Shown here one piece after another: positions 9,307 through 20,930 of a stretch of 64,000 nt of DNA (position 1 is the first letter of the stretch; each line of letters starts with the position of its first letter). Origin of the DNA: Brienomyrus brachyistius (lineage: Eukaryota > Chordata > Actinopteri > Osteoglossiformes > Mormyridae); the NCBI RefSeq assembly GCF_023856365.1, contig NC_064539.1, positions 30,864,118-30,928,117 on the forward strand, read 5' to 3'. Made by a program: the position numbers and the translations under genes. A model generated the notes under the pieces. It did not search any database and was not told the origin of the DNA. It worked only from the letters and a program-made list of their open reading frames with translations.

Positions 9307-12176
9307 ATGGACCAGAAACCTCCCCAGCTAAGTGTGGCAGATGTGAAGGAGGAAGTGCAGGACGTCCTCATATCGGATGTGGACGGGGCCGGGCACAGCA
9401 GCCCTGACAAGGTGAAATGGAGCGCTGCTGGTGTGGGGCCCAGCTGCCTTCTGCACTCACAGGTTGCTCACCTTGCTTGTTAGTATCCAGGCAACTGCAT
9501 GACCTTTGACCTTTCTGAAGTCATCTGGGATTTTTAACAGTCTCTGTCTGTCCTGCCTACAGCCATGTAACTATGACAGTGAATCTGCATCTAAACACCT
9601 TCACAGGCCTGCTGTCATGTCAGCTGTGCTTTTACCCTGTAGTACCTTCAGCAGTGAGCTGCTTAGATGGATTAGGAGTGGAGAGAGAGCAGCAGCTTGA
9701 GGGCAGCTTGTGTTCAGTATCAGTCAGGAAAAATGTCTCCTTTATGATACCTGGTAAAAACAGGTAGACCTGGACCTGCCTCTGTGTGTGATGCTGAAAC
9801 ATGTTGCTTTCAGTCCCATAGAACAGATTAACTCTTTACAAAATAATTCTATTGACTCTGTTCTCTTTCCCTCAGAAAGCAGAGAGTACAGTGTGTCCCG
9901 TCTTTAATGGGGGGGTGAAAGAAGAAACAGTGTTTCAGGACGTGACTGAGGAGAAGCTGGAGGGGAGTGTCAGACCTCCAATCCCAGGTGACTATAGAAA
10001 AAAAAACCTACCACCTTTTCGAGAAAATTCCACATACCGCATCAGACAGATATATATTGCTGTCTGTAGACTGTTACTGAATTTTTGCTTAATTAGGCTA
10101 CGTTCACACTGCCATGCTGAAGTGACTCAAATCGGATTTTTTGCCTTAATGTGACACAAATCTGATCTTTTCAAATCTGAGCAAAAATCCGGTCTGAGCA
10201 AAAATTCGGAATTGAACGATGTGGCTGGCAGTGTGAACGTAGCCTTAGACTTCACTGCAGTGGACTTTATTTCTCCGGAATCACTTTTCTTCTCAATACC
10301 CAATTCCAGACTTACATTGCTGTTTTACATACCTTATTTTTCAGTCCAAGATGCCATACCAGGGAGGAGAATGAACAAGTTCCCTTGTCCTTACTGTCCC
10401 ATACTGCCATATACGTCAGAGATTTTTGTCCAGAGACACATCAAGAAATCCCACCCTGAGAAGTTTGACCCCAGTGTGATACTGAAACTTCTCTGCTGCT
10501 CCCATTGTGGGAAGAGCTTCAGTCATGTCGGAGTCCTTAAGGAGCACGAGTGGTCTCACACTGGGGAGAGGCCTTTCAAATGCTCACAGTGTGGAAAGAG
10601 CTTCAGTCATGTAGGAGCCCTAAATAAACACCAGTTAACTCACACAGAGGACAGGCCCTTTAAGTGCTCCCATTGTGGGAAGAGCTTCAGTCATATAAGA
10701 GGCTTAAAGGAGCACGAGGAGACTCACACTGCGGAAAAGCTGTACCAGTGTATTCAATGTAAGAAGAGCTTCAGACATTTAAGATACCTAAAGAAGCACC
10801 AGCGGACTCACACAGGGGAGAGGCCCTACCAGTGCTTGCAGTGTGGGAAGTGCTTCAGTAATATAGGAACCCTAAAGGAACATGAGCAAATCCACACTGG
10901 AGAAAAGCCATTCCAGTGCTTCCAGTGTGAGAAGAGCTTCAGTCATTTGAGATACCTGAAGAAGCACCAGCGGATTCACACAGGGGTAAGGCCACACCAC
11001 TGCTCAGAGTGTGAGAAGAGTTTCAGTCGATTAGAAGCCTTAAAGATCCACCAGCGGAATCACACAGGGGAGAGGCCCTACCAGTGTTCCGAGTGTGGGA
11101 AGAGCTTCAATCAGATAATAAACCTAAAGTATCACCAGCGTATTCACACAGGAGAAAGACCCTACCAGTGCTTGCAGTGTGGGAAGAGCTTCAGTAGAGT
11201 AGGAAACCTAAAAAAACACCAGCGGATTCACACAGGGGAGAGGCCCTACCAGTGCTTGCAGTGTGGGAAGAGCTTCACTCAAGCAGGAGTCCTAAAAAAA
11301 CACCATCGAATTCACACGGGGGAGAGGCCCTACCAGTGCTCACAGTGTGGGAAGAGCTTCACTCAAGCAGGAGTCCTAAAGAAGCACCAGCGAATTCATA
11401 CAGGGGAGAGGCCCTACCAGTGCTCACAGTGTGGGAAGAGCTTCAGTGATTTAAGAGCCCTAAAGGTGCACAAGCACACTCACACGGGGGAGAAGCCGTA
11501 CCACTGCTCCACGTGTGAGAAGAGCTTCAGTATGTTAGAAAAACTAAAGAAGCACCAGCGAATTCACACAGGGGAAAGGCCCTACCAGTGTTCCCAGTGT
11601 GGGAAGAGTTTCATTCATTTAGGAAACCTAAAGGACCACCAGCGGATTCACACAGGGGAGAGACCCTACCAATGCTCGCAGTGTGGTAAGAGCTTCATTC
11701 ATCTAACAAATCTTAAGAAGCACCAGTGGATTCACACTGGGGAGAGGCCTTACCGGTGCTCCCAGTGTGGAAACAGCTTCACTGCTTTAGAAAAACTAAA
11801 GGAGCACCAACGGATTCACACAGGTGAGAGGCCCTACCAGTGTTCCTACTGTATGAAGAACTTCAGTCAGTTAGGAACCCTAAAGATCCACCAGCGGATT
11901 CACACAGGGGAGAGGCCTTACCAGTGCTCCCAGTGTGGGAAGAGTTTCAGTCAAGTAGGAAACCTAAAGCACCACCAACGGATTCACACAGGGGAGAGGC
12001 CTTACCAGTGCTACCATTGTGGGAAGAGCTTCAGTCATTTAACAAACCTAAAGAAGCACCAGTGGATTCACACAGGGGAAAGGCCATACCAGTGCTCCCA
12101 GTGTGGGAACAGCTTCACTGCTGTAGAAAAACTAAACGAACACCAACGGAATCATACAGGGGAAAGGCCCTACTAG
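9307..12176 (+). CDS. C2H2 zinc-finger protein, unit 2 (20 fingers, premature stop)
   Basis: Predicted exons are 9307-9411, 9876-9987 and 10345-12176, giving 682 residues. The acceptor for the ATG exon is CTCACAG at 9273. The N-terminus matches the other units: two VKEE motifs and SIM-like VLISDVD. An atypical finger lies near residues 87-110, and 20 C2H2 fingers run from about residue 122. Several linkers are altered (TEDRP, TAEKL, TGVRP). The frame ends at TAC-TAG in the first residues of what would be finger 21. At that site the other units have CAG or CAC, so this is a C-to-T nonsense change that drops two intact fingers. A 148-bp MITE sits in intron 4. Likely still expressed as a shorter protein, because the stop is in the last exon and nonsense-mediated decay is not expected. 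Confidence 0.85.
10097..10244. mobile_element. 148-bp MITE with 19-bp perfect inverted repeats
   Basis: The element starts GGCTACGTTCACACTGCCA and ends with its exact reverse complement. It is flanked by direct TTAG copies (10093-10096 and 10245-10248). Units 1 and 2 are otherwise colinear here, and unit 1 has the single uninterrupted TTAG near 2195, which gives an empty site. The element is nonautonomous with no coding capacity. The superfamily is uncertain because a 4-bp duplication does not fit the usual 8 bp of hAT elements. Confidence 0.85.
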
Positions 12177-12332
12177 TGTTCACACTGTAAGAAGAACTTC
12201 AGTCAAGGAGGAACCCTAAAGATCCACCTGCGTGTTCACACAGGGGAGAAGCCCTACCGGTGCTCCCAGTGTGGGAAGAGGTTCACCCAAGTTGGGACCC
12301 TAAAGAAGCACCAGCAGGATCACACAGAGTAG
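12177..12332 (+). pseudogene. Orphaned last two fingers of unit 2
   Basis: This segment is in frame with the unit 2 CDS after the TAG at 12174. It encodes two complete fingers, both with all four zinc ligands (CSHC..H..H and CSQC..H..H), and ends at TAG 12330-12332, close to where the paralogues stop. It would be translated only by stop-codon readthrough. The lack of further damage suggests the nonsense change is recent. Confidence 0.75.
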
Positions 12333-12939
12333 AGGCCCTGCCAGTGTTCCCAAAGTGGGAGGTGCTTTAGTCATTGAGGAGAACGTAAGAAAGAAAGAAA
12401 ATTTCACTGACAGACAATCTTAAGGAAAAGGATGCTTTTACTTTGCAGGGCTGTAATTGGGAAGAATCATTCCAAATGGGAAGCAGCATTGTTCCCTGAA
12501 TTGTAAATAAATGAACAAACAATAGAATAATAAAATGCACCCTTTTGCAAGGATTCAGCTTTGTTTTAGATATTTCTGACTGTCATGCTTAAGGGATTTT
12601 ATTTAGAAGAAAATTTGCCAGTTCATGAATACTTTTCAGCGTGGAAGATATCTGCCTTTTCTTACTGTACCATTCATGACTTTACTCCAGTGCCCAGTAG
12701 CTGCCATCCATTAGCTTTACTAAACAGTGGCTATGCTGGTTTTTTTGCCCATTACCACTGTGGACATGGTGAGTTAAGGCTGTTACCAAATATTTTCACG
12801 TTATTGAGTATTCTTCTATTTTCTATACTCTTCCAACATGTTAAATTAAATATTTGTTTTAACACACTAATAGTTTTGCATCATTCTCAAGAAGTACAAC
12901 CTCTGCTGGGCCTTTGTGATTTTTTTTTCATCCTTTGAG
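12333..12939 (+). other. 3' flank of unit 2
   Basis: A decayed half-finger precedes sequence shared with the 3' flank of unit 3. AATAAA at 12506-12511 is a candidate polyadenylation signal. The 3' UTR segment of units 1, 4, 5, 6 and 8 with the ATGGCTTGTATCTCC landmark is missing here and in unit 3. Confidence 0.4.
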
Positions 12940-13435
12940 ATTGTAGATCCCAAAAATGGTTTCCATGGCTTCACAGTGTTACTGAGTATGGGGGAGGGGG
13001 GCAGTGCTGGGGGGCTCCTCCTGAGGTTCACTGCCATCTGCATGGTTTTGAGCATGATCAGCTCCTGGTTGGTGTGACAAACCCTGCAGGCCAGGTGTTC
13101 AACTTCTCATCTGCATGCAGAAATGTCACCATTATTGATGAGTCCAGTGACTATTGCGTCATTTACATATTTGAGGAGTTAGACAGTGGGGTCCTTGGAA
13201 ATGCAGCTGTTGGTGTGGTGGGAGAGAAGCAGTGGGGAGAGCACACATCCCTGGGGGCACCAGTGCTGACTGTGGCAGCTGGATCTGAGTTTCCCAGCTT
13301 CACCTGCTGCTTCCTGTTTGTGACAAAGTTACTGATCCAATGACAGGTGGGGGCGGGCACAGAGGGCTGGGTGAATTTGGGGTGGAGGAGCTCCTGGGTG
13401 GTGATGTCAAAGGCCGAGCTGAAGTCCACAAGCCT
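12940..13435 (-). mobile_element. LINE reverse-transcriptase fossil, copy 2
   Basis: The minus strand repeats the FSSAFD...CHWISNF...STGAP series seen after unit 1. It extends further 3' (to about 12940), covering the region downstream of the lost ADD block. It has its own substitutions and a truncated 5' end. Confidence 0.6.
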
Positions 13436-13733
13436 TATTTAGCTAGTGATGTCCTTCACATTTAATTGTTGCATATATTATTTCACCAGCGTACAAACAT
13501 TTGTTCATCATTATATTAACGGCCTCAGTTCTTTGCACAATATTGACAGAAATACTTTTACATTCATAAAAACGTGACCGGTTTTCATAAGTGTATGTCT
13601 TTACTAAAATGCAGATAGAAGCCCAGTCAGTAATGATAACAATATATGGAGATACACGACTGCGGTTGATTTTCTCTAATACTTGAAATGGAAAAATTAA
13701 GATTGAGCCTTTTTTCATTGTCGTCCGAAAAGA

Positions 13734-13850
13734 AAGACGTCATGCCGTTAAACGTATTGCGTATTACGTCATTATTGTCATTACGTCCCGACGTCATGTT
13801 TTGTTCGGCAGCGGAGTAGCAGGGAGGAATGTGAGGGGTGTATGGTGAGT
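13734..13850 (+). promoter_or_regulatory. Promoter / first noncoding exon (E1) of ZNF unit 3
   Basis: This block has a dense run of bZIP-type sites: AGACGTCAT at 13736, TTACGTCA at 13764-13771, ATTACGTC near 13780 and GACGTCAT at 13790-13797. They are followed by GCAGCGGAGTAGCAGGGAGG and a donor ATG|GTGAGT at 13845. It is the clearest CRE cluster in the window. About 300 bp of conserved flank precedes it. Confidence 0.55.
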
Positions 13851-14541
13851 ATCAGGAACGGGCGATACCACTGGTTTTCTTTTCGATCCGTCACCAAAAA
13901 ATAATACCAAGTTTTGTATTCCGACGTCCAGAGTCGGTACCGGTGTTATGGCTTAAGTGTTGATCCTGTTTAATGATGACTAGCGCGGTCTCACGCCATA
14001 TATTTATTTTTGCCGGAGACGGAAGCAGATTCGCCAAGTTTGGGTAGCCGAGTAAAAATAAATAAAACCAATGAAGAAAATTACTTAAATATGACAACCA
14101 CGCATGCAGTTGTAAGGGTGATGTAGCAGTTTATGGATGCAAAATGGAATCCCTTAGGAAAAGAGATTACTCTTCAAGTATATATTTTAAGTAATCCTGA
14201 AGTATGTCCATGGACAGTTCCGAATTTTTCAGTTTTCCAATGTTGACGAATCTGCCATCACCACATACATCATAACATCGGTTTGGCCACTATTAACGCC
14301 CAAAGCCTTTTCGTGGCTCTATGCAATAATGTATTTTACGGAAGCGCATTGCCTTCACAGTTTTGCCAGGAGGTTATATGATTTTTTTATTCTCTGCAGT
14401 TAAATTTTAATAATAAGAAAACTGTAAGAACATCCCAGATATTAGAAATAAAAAAATATTTGAATAGAGAACTTACTTTAGGTTAATGTTTTGCCGGTGT
14501 GCTCATCATTGTTACTGTGTTATTATAATGTTTCTCCTTAG
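13851..14541 (+). other. Intron 1 of unit 3
   Basis: The conserved intron start is followed by AT-rich sequence. I see no gene or clear mobile element. Confidence 0.35.
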
Positions 14542-14632
14542 GGAATACCTAGCATTTACTAACAGAGCAACGTGAACTGCGGGCTTTTCACCAAAGCCAA
14601 GGAACGACTGGCTGCACTTGATCCCCAAGCTG
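14542..14632 (+). other. Noncoding exon E2 of ZNF unit 3, altered 5' end
   Basis: The 3' part is nearly identical to E2 of units 1 and 5 and ends at the same CTG|GTAAGTTC donor. The 5' part, including the acceptor and the MKSIY upstream-ORF start codon, has been replaced. A new acceptor CTCCTTAG|GG at 14540-14541 would serve. Unit 3 transcripts would therefore lack the small upstream ORF. Confidence 0.5.
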
Positions 14633-14824
14633 GTAAGTTCAGCTTTAGTTTTGTTATTTCAGGTCAGACCATGGACATGTAGAGTAGAGGCAGCTCCAGC
14701 CTCCAGGACTGCATCCTCTTCATAAGTCCATCCAGCTGTGATGATGGGACTTCATTTTCTGTTTGCACAATTATAAAGGAATTCTGCGGTTTTCACATGT
14801 CCTGTTACTCTGCTGTGCTATTAT

Positions 14825-14905
14825 TGCCATTTATTTAGTGTCTCTGCAGTTGACTGATAACAGGCACAGAGTCCCATCCCACAGAGTCACACACTGCCAC
14901 ATTAG
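14825..14905 (-). mobile_element. Antisense SINE remnant, unit 3
   Basis: Only the two ends of the intron-2 SINE remain (GCCATTTAT and the tRNA-like head with CTGCCACATTAGG flank). The core is deleted. Confidence 0.5.
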
Positions 14906-15102
14906 GCAGGACAAGTTTCCAGATACTTCGGATCTTCATCCTGATGACCCAGTTAGAGCAGAGCTGAGAGCTCAGAGTCTGATGCAGCAGGACAGATACC
15001 TCGTGTGTGTTATGATTCTGCTAAATGAACAACTTCAGTATATGGTCATCATTCCCTTTCTGCTCACAGACGTCCCCCTGCAGGGCTGTGCCCAGCTGCA
15101 GC

Positions 15103-17505
15103 ATGGACCAGAAACCTCCCCAGCTAAGTGTGGCTGATGTGAAGGAGGAAGTGCAGGACGTCCTCATATCGGATGTGGACGGGGCCGGGCACAGCAGCCC
15201 TGACAAGGTGAAATGGAGCGCTGCTGGTGTGGGGCCCAGCTGCCTTCTGCACTCACAGGTTGCTCACCTTGCTCGTTAGTATCCAGGCAACTGCATGACC
15301 TTTGACCTTTCTGAAGTCATCTGGGATTTTACAGTCTCTGTCGGTCCTGCCTCCAGCCATGTAGCTATGGCAGTGAATCTGCATCTAAACACCTTCACAG
15401 GCCTGCTGTCATGTCAGCTGTGCTTTTCCCCTGTAGTACCTTCAGCAGTGAGCTGCTTAGATGGATTAGGAGTGGAGAGAGAGCAGCAGCTTGAGGGCAG
15501 CGTGTGTTCAGTATCAATCATGAGTCTCCTGTATGACGCCTGGTAAAGACATTGGTAGACCTGGCCCTGCTTCTTTGTGTGATGCTGAAACATGTTGCTT
15601 TCAGTCCCATAGACCAGATTAACTCTTTACAGAATAATTTTATTGACTTTATTCTCTTTTCCTCAGAAAGCAGAGAGTACAGTGTGTCCCGTCTTTAATG
15701 GGGGGGTGAAAGAAGAATCAGTGTTTCAGGACGTGACTGAGGAGAAGCTGGATGGGAGTGTCAGACCTCCAAACTCAGGTGACAACAGAAATATCTTTCA
15801 GCTTCCAGAAAATTCCACATGCAGCATGCTCTTCTTTATGCCTCCTTATTCAGTCCAAACTCTCATTCCAGGGAGGAGAATGAACAAGTTCCCTTGTCCT
15901 TACTGTCCCATACTGCCGTATACGTCAGAGATTTTCGTCCAGAGACACATCAAGAAATCCCACCCTGAGAAGTTTGACCCCAGTGTGATACTGAAACTTC
16001 TCTGCTGCTCCCATTGTGGGAAGAGCTTCAGTCATGTCGGAGTCCTAAAGGAACATGAGCAGACTCACACTGGGGAAAAGCTGTACAAGTGCTTCCAGTG
16101 TGAGAAGAGCTTTAGTCATTTAAGATACCTAAAGAAGCACCAGCGGACTCACACAGGGGAGAGGCCCTTCAAGTGCTCCCATTGTGGGAAAAGCTTTAGT
16201 TATGTAGGAGCCCTAAAGGAGCATGAGCAGACTCACACTGGGGAAAGGCCTTACCAGTGCTTCCAGTGTGAGAAGAGCTTTAGTCATTTAAGATACCTAA
16301 AAAAGCACCAGCGGTATCACACAGGGGAGAGACCCTACCAGTGTTCCGAGTGTGGGAAGAGCTTCAGTCAGGTAATAAACCTGAAGTATCACCAGCGGAT
16401 TCACACAGGGGAGAGGCCCTACCAGTGCTTGCAGTGTGGGAAGAGCTTCACTCGAGTAGAAAACCTGAAGAAGCACCAGCGGATCCACACAGGGGAGAGA
16501 CCCTACCATTGCTTGCAGTGTGGAAAGAGCTTCACTCAAGCAGGCGTCCTAAAGACACACCAGCAAATTCACACAGGGGAGAGACCCTACCAGTGCTTGC
16601 AGTGTGGAAAGAGCTTCACTCAAGCAGGTGTCCTAAAGACACACCAGCGGATTCACACTGGGGAGAAGCCGTACCATTGCTCAAAGTGTGATAAGAGCTT
16701 CAGTGTTTTAGAAAAACTAAAGAAGCACCAGCGGATTCACACAGGGGAGAGGCCCTACCAGTGCTCCCAGTGTGGGAAAAGCTTCATTCATTTAGGAAAC
16801 CTAAAGGACCACCAGCGGATTCACACGGGGGAGAGGCCATACCAGTGCTCACAGTGTGGGAAGAGTTTTATTCATTTAACAAACCTAAAGAAGCATCAGT
16901 GGATTCACACAGGGGAGAGGCCCTACCAGTGCTCTCAGTGTGGGAATAGCTTTAGTGCTTTAGAAAAACTAAAGGAGCACCAGCGGATTCACACTGGGGA
17001 GAGACCCTACCACTGTTCCTACTGTAAGAAGAGCTTCAGTCATGTAGGAACCCTAAAGATCCACCTGCGGATTCACACTGGGGAGAGACCCTACCAGTGC
17101 TCCCAGTGTGGGAAGACCTTTAGTCAAGTAGGAAACCTAAAGCACCACCAACGCATTCACACAGGGGAGAGGCCCTACCATTGTTCCGAGTGTGGGAAGA
17201 GCTTCATTCAAGCAGGAGTTCTAAAGAAGCACCAGCGGATTCACACAGGAGAGAAGCCCTTCCAGTGCTCCCAGTGTGGGAATAGCTTTAGTGCTTTAGG
17301 AAAGCTAAAGGAGCACCAGCGGATTCACACAGGGGAGAGACCCTACCAGTGTCCTTATTGTAAGAAGAGCTTCAGTCAAGTAGGAACCCTAAAGATCCAC
17401 CTGCGGATTCACACAGGGGAGAAACCCTACCAGTGCTCCCAGTGTGGGAAGAGGTTCACTCAAGTAGGAGCCCTAAAGAAGCACCAGCGAATTCACACAA
17501 GGTAG
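15103..17505 (+). CDS. C2H2 zinc-finger protein, unit 3 (18 fingers)
   Basis: Predicted exons are 15103-15207, 15667-15778 and 15854-17505, giving 622 residues. The N-terminus matches the other units; E3 differs by a single silent base. The atypical finger is near residues 87-110, and 18 intact C2H2 fingers run from about residue 122, ending HTR-stop. Fingers 7 and 8 are near-identical duplicates ([10 protein letters not shown]). Intron 4 is only 75 nt, a multiple of three, and has no stop codon, so an unspliced product would be in frame with 25 extra residues. Splicing is still favoured because donor and acceptor are canonical. The neighbours suggest it shares a recent ancestor with unit 2, since both lack the same 3' UTR segment. 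Confidence 0.88.
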
Positions 17506-18399
17506 AGGCCCTACCAGTGCTCCCAGTGTGGGAGGCACTTAAGTCAATGAGAAGAACATGAGACAAGTTTAATTGTTCTCACGGACAATCAAAAGAAAAA
17601 GCATGCTTTTATTTTACAGGGGCAGTAACTGGAAATGTGATTCCAAATGGTTCATCCGCTTCCTGCACAGCAGTGTTCCCTAAGTTGTAAGTAAATAAAT
17701 GAACAAACAACCAAATAAAAAAAAAATTGTGGCCATTTGCAGGGATTCGAATTCGTTTCAGGTATTTCTGATTCTAATGCTTAAGGGATTCTGTTGTGAT
17801 GAAAGGTACTTGTGCCCTTTCACCAAGTCTGTAAATGATCTGCTCTTCCATGCAGTAGCACCGTTGACTTTTCCCATCCATATCAAGCACAATATAATTA
17901 CGTTTTACTCCAGTCCTCGACTCCTGCCATCCATTAGCTTAACTAATCCCTGACTGCCCTTGTTTTTTGCACATTACCGCTGTGAACATACCTTAATAAA
18001 TGCGTAACAAGTGCAGGAGTACATGTCAAGGGTTCATGGGTTTTTTTTTGTCACATGCCTTATGGAGTCAGACTATAAGCTGCAGTGAAATGTAAGGTAG
18101 TTAACTCCACCATATAAACAATGACAGCCGAAGTTTAAAGTAGCAATATGAAAAGGAATAGAGATAAAAATGTTGCACTGAAAGCAAAAGTTAGTTGGTG
18201 AATGGGCCTCTGCAGGGAATGGTGCAGTAAATACAGAGGGCAGCTTGTGTTCAGTACCAAAACAGTACAACAAGCACAGTGAGTTATTTACAGCAATGGG
18301 GTTTTTGCTTGTTAAAAGGGTAACAGTGCAAACTGAGCAGAAACAACTGGGTCTATCAGCTGTTTGGGAGGGTGACTATTTCGGTGCACGGTGAACTGT
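17506..18399 (+). other. 3' flank of unit 3
   Basis: A half-finger remnant (CSQCGRHLSQ, then TGA) follows the stop. AATAAA at 17694-17699 is a candidate polyadenylation signal. The remainder is AT-rich and partly colinear with the flanks of units 2 and 4. No gene is seen. Confidence 0.4.
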
Positions 18400-18775
18400 A
18401 GCGCTTGGTAGAGAGAAGTTCAACGAGGCCATGACCGACCTTTGGGTGAGGGGTCTGTGGTGATTTTTCCCTGATTGTTTCCTGACTCGGGATGAATACA
18501 GGTCTGGCAGGGGTCAGGTTAAACGTTTCCATTGCAGATACGGTGCTGGGAGACTCCTCGAGGTCCACCACCATCTGCATGGTTTTGAGCATGATCAGCT
18601 CCTGCTCGTTACAATCATCCCAAAGGGCCAGCAGTTCAGCCTCCCACCTGCATGCAGACACGTCACCATTACTGATGACTCCAGTGACTATTGTGTCATG
18701 TGCATATTTGAGGAGTTAGACAGTGGGGTGCTTGGAAGTGCAGCTTGTTGATGTAGAGGGAGAGAAGCAGTGTGG
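18400..18775 (-). mobile_element. LINE reverse-transcriptase fossil, copy 3
   Basis: This copy covers the part after the STG.P block: the minus strand reads TIVTGVISNGDVSACRWEAE and LIMLKTMQMVVDL. The FSSAF block seen in copies 1, 2 and 4 is absent. It is more decayed than the others. Confidence 0.5.
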
Positions 18776-19104
18776 ATGTTATTCCAACAGCATACAAGCT
18801 GTTGTCCATTACTGTATTAATTTGGCTCAGTTCTTTGCACAATATTGATTAATACTGTTACATTTAAATCCATAAAACGTCACCAGTTTCAGAAAATATA
18901 TGTCTTGACTAAATGACTTGCGGAGGATTTTCACTAATACTTGATATGAAAAATGAAGATTAGGACATTTTGACAAATGTGCAATTCAACGTCTTCCGGC
19001 ATAAATAAATGAATAAATGAGCGAATAGTGCGTGTGCATCCGTGTGCAAGTGTACTTGTAAATATTCGGAATAAATGAGGTGTGTCCAAGCACAGCAGGA
19101 GTAG

Positions 19105-19215
19105 GCACAGCGTCACGGCGTTTGTCGTATTGCGTATTACGTCATTATGGTCGATACGTCTTGACGTTATGTTCACTGGAGGAGCTGGAAGAAATGTGAG
19201 AGATGTAGGGTGAGT
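19105..19215 (+). promoter_or_regulatory. Promoter / first noncoding exon (E1) of ZNF unit 4
   Basis: The block has GCGTCACGGCG at 19110, TTACGTCA at 19137-19144 and TTGACGTTA near 19161, then an ETS-like GCTGGAAGAAATG and a donor GGGTGAGT at 19210. It is about 300 bp downstream of LINE copy 3, the same order as in other units. Confidence 0.5.
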
Positions 19216-20812
19216 ATCATGGATGAGTGATGCGATTGGTTTTCATTTCGATTTGATGCTAAGTAATACTAAGGCTGGTATCCCGATGCCGATATTCGGT
19301 GCCGGCCAAAGCCTTTTTGGGGCCCTTAGCAAAATTACACGTACGCGCACTACATTCCCAAAAGAAAAAACAAACTGGAGTTCTTGGTTTCGAAATAGGA
19401 TTCGTACGGTCATGGAAATAAAAAAAAAAATCATGGAATTAAGAATTCATATTTTCCAGACCTAGAAAAGTATTGGAAAATGAAAAATATCAGAAAGTTT
19501 AGGAAAAGTCGCAGGATTTTTAAAAAATGATGTTTTTAATCAACATCCGTAATATAACCCAGTGTCTTTGGCGGAGTAACTTAGTTATACTTTCCGCGGT
19601 GTCGGCGGCATCAAAATACGCGTTTAAAAAAACCCCTGCGTTTAAAAAATGTCTGATAGACCTAATATTTTTCCAGTCAAGGGCAAAGAGTTCAGTCTGT
19701 AATACATTTTATTGGTTGTTGTATAGTGTGTCTTATGTTGCAAGAACGAAGTAATGTTAAGTTGAAGTGTACCCAAAATGTTATAGAATGATGGGCTGAG
19801 GTATCTAATGTTAATTAAAAAGTGTGAGTATGTATGTGTATTGTCAGCGTCATTCATTTACAGTGGTTCTGTAGATGTTAAAGGAGAAAATGATTTTTAT
19901 ATAATAAAGAAATGTTGCTAACTTGAAGAGTAGAATGTGTGAAGACTATGAAGTCAAAATGTCAGACGGTACGAAAGAAAGACGTACGTCCGTCCGTGTG
20001 TGTGGTGTTTTGAGAGGCAACAGCGCGCTTTGCAAATAAATACTTAACGTGCTATCCGTGGGGGAAAAAAGATTTCTTCGTTGAAGTATCAGACAGTATA
20101 AAAATTTGTATGTGAGTGGGTGTCATTCAAGGGGTTACTAGGGATGTCACTGTCGATTATATTAACAATCGAGTAATCTACAGACTAATCGGACGAATCG
20201 AATTATTTATTACGTATTTATACATGGCATTTCATGTACATGCAGTTCGCTACATCGCAAGGACTGCGATAGTCTGCTGCGTTTAAATCATCAAGAATTA
20301 GCGCTAAGACAATTGTACTCGGTCATAGGAAACAAAACTTTCTTTTACAAAATGTTTGTAAAGCTGACTGCATGGCTGGTGCTGGATTTTATACACCTGT
20401 GACAATTTCTCTGAATGAAACACCTAAATTCAATGATTAAGAGGTGTGTTTATATAGTGTACATCCATAGTCAAAGAATGAATACAAGATTATAACAATT
20501 GGTTCCTCAACACAAGGTACATGTGTTTAATGGTTTCATACAATGGTGATCACCTAACAACTTAGTTCACTTTTCTTGAGTGGGTGGAACAAAAAATCTT
20601 TCTTTGAAAGGCTGGGATTATACCTTTGGCAGGGATTATACCTATGGCAGGGATTTAGAGCTATGCTCTTATCGTTGCCACATGTAGTTTGTCATTGTTT
20701 TACAGATGATGGTTTGTTTTGCGCATTGGAGGAATAATATCTAGCAATGACTTGTTTTTAGTCTGGTGTGTATTTCAAGCTACGTTTACGTTATTTAGCT
20801 GTATCCAGGACC
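19216..20812 (+). other. Intron 1 of unit 4, with a hAT-like end
   Basis: The conserved intron start is followed by AT-rich DNA. At 20140 the string TAGGGATGTCACTGTCGAT resembles the terminal repeat of fish hAT elements, but I could not define the other end. A short direct duplication (GGCAGGGATTATACCT) lies near 20617-20650. No coding frame is credible. Confidence 0.35.
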
Positions 20813-20930
20813 AGAGCCTTGTTGACGGGACCAACGGCCATATGGCACCTCTTGTCAGCTGCTGGATTTGAACTGCAACCTTCTTATCACAGACACAGAG
20901 TCCAGTCCCACGGGGCCACACCCCACCATT
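20813..20930 (-). mobile_element. SINE remnant fused to the start of exon E2 (unit 4)
   Basis: The first bases of E2 (CTGTATCCAGGACCA at 20800) run straight into the antisense SINE. A deletion has removed the rest of E2, including its donor and the upstream ORF. Confidence 0.55.

Noticed and set aside
9042..9407. Open frame ending [20 protein letters not shown] through the ATG exon
   Set aside because: It is the wrong frame of E3; the conserved product is the MDQKPPQ frame, where changes between copies are silent or conservative. It matters only as the possible overlapping upstream ORF in unit 5.
10212..10344. N-terminal extension of the unit 2 finger frame starting [10 protein letters not shown]
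   Set aside because: It starts inside the MITE and runs through intron 4. The phase-matched TTTTCAG acceptor at 10344 is used in all other units.
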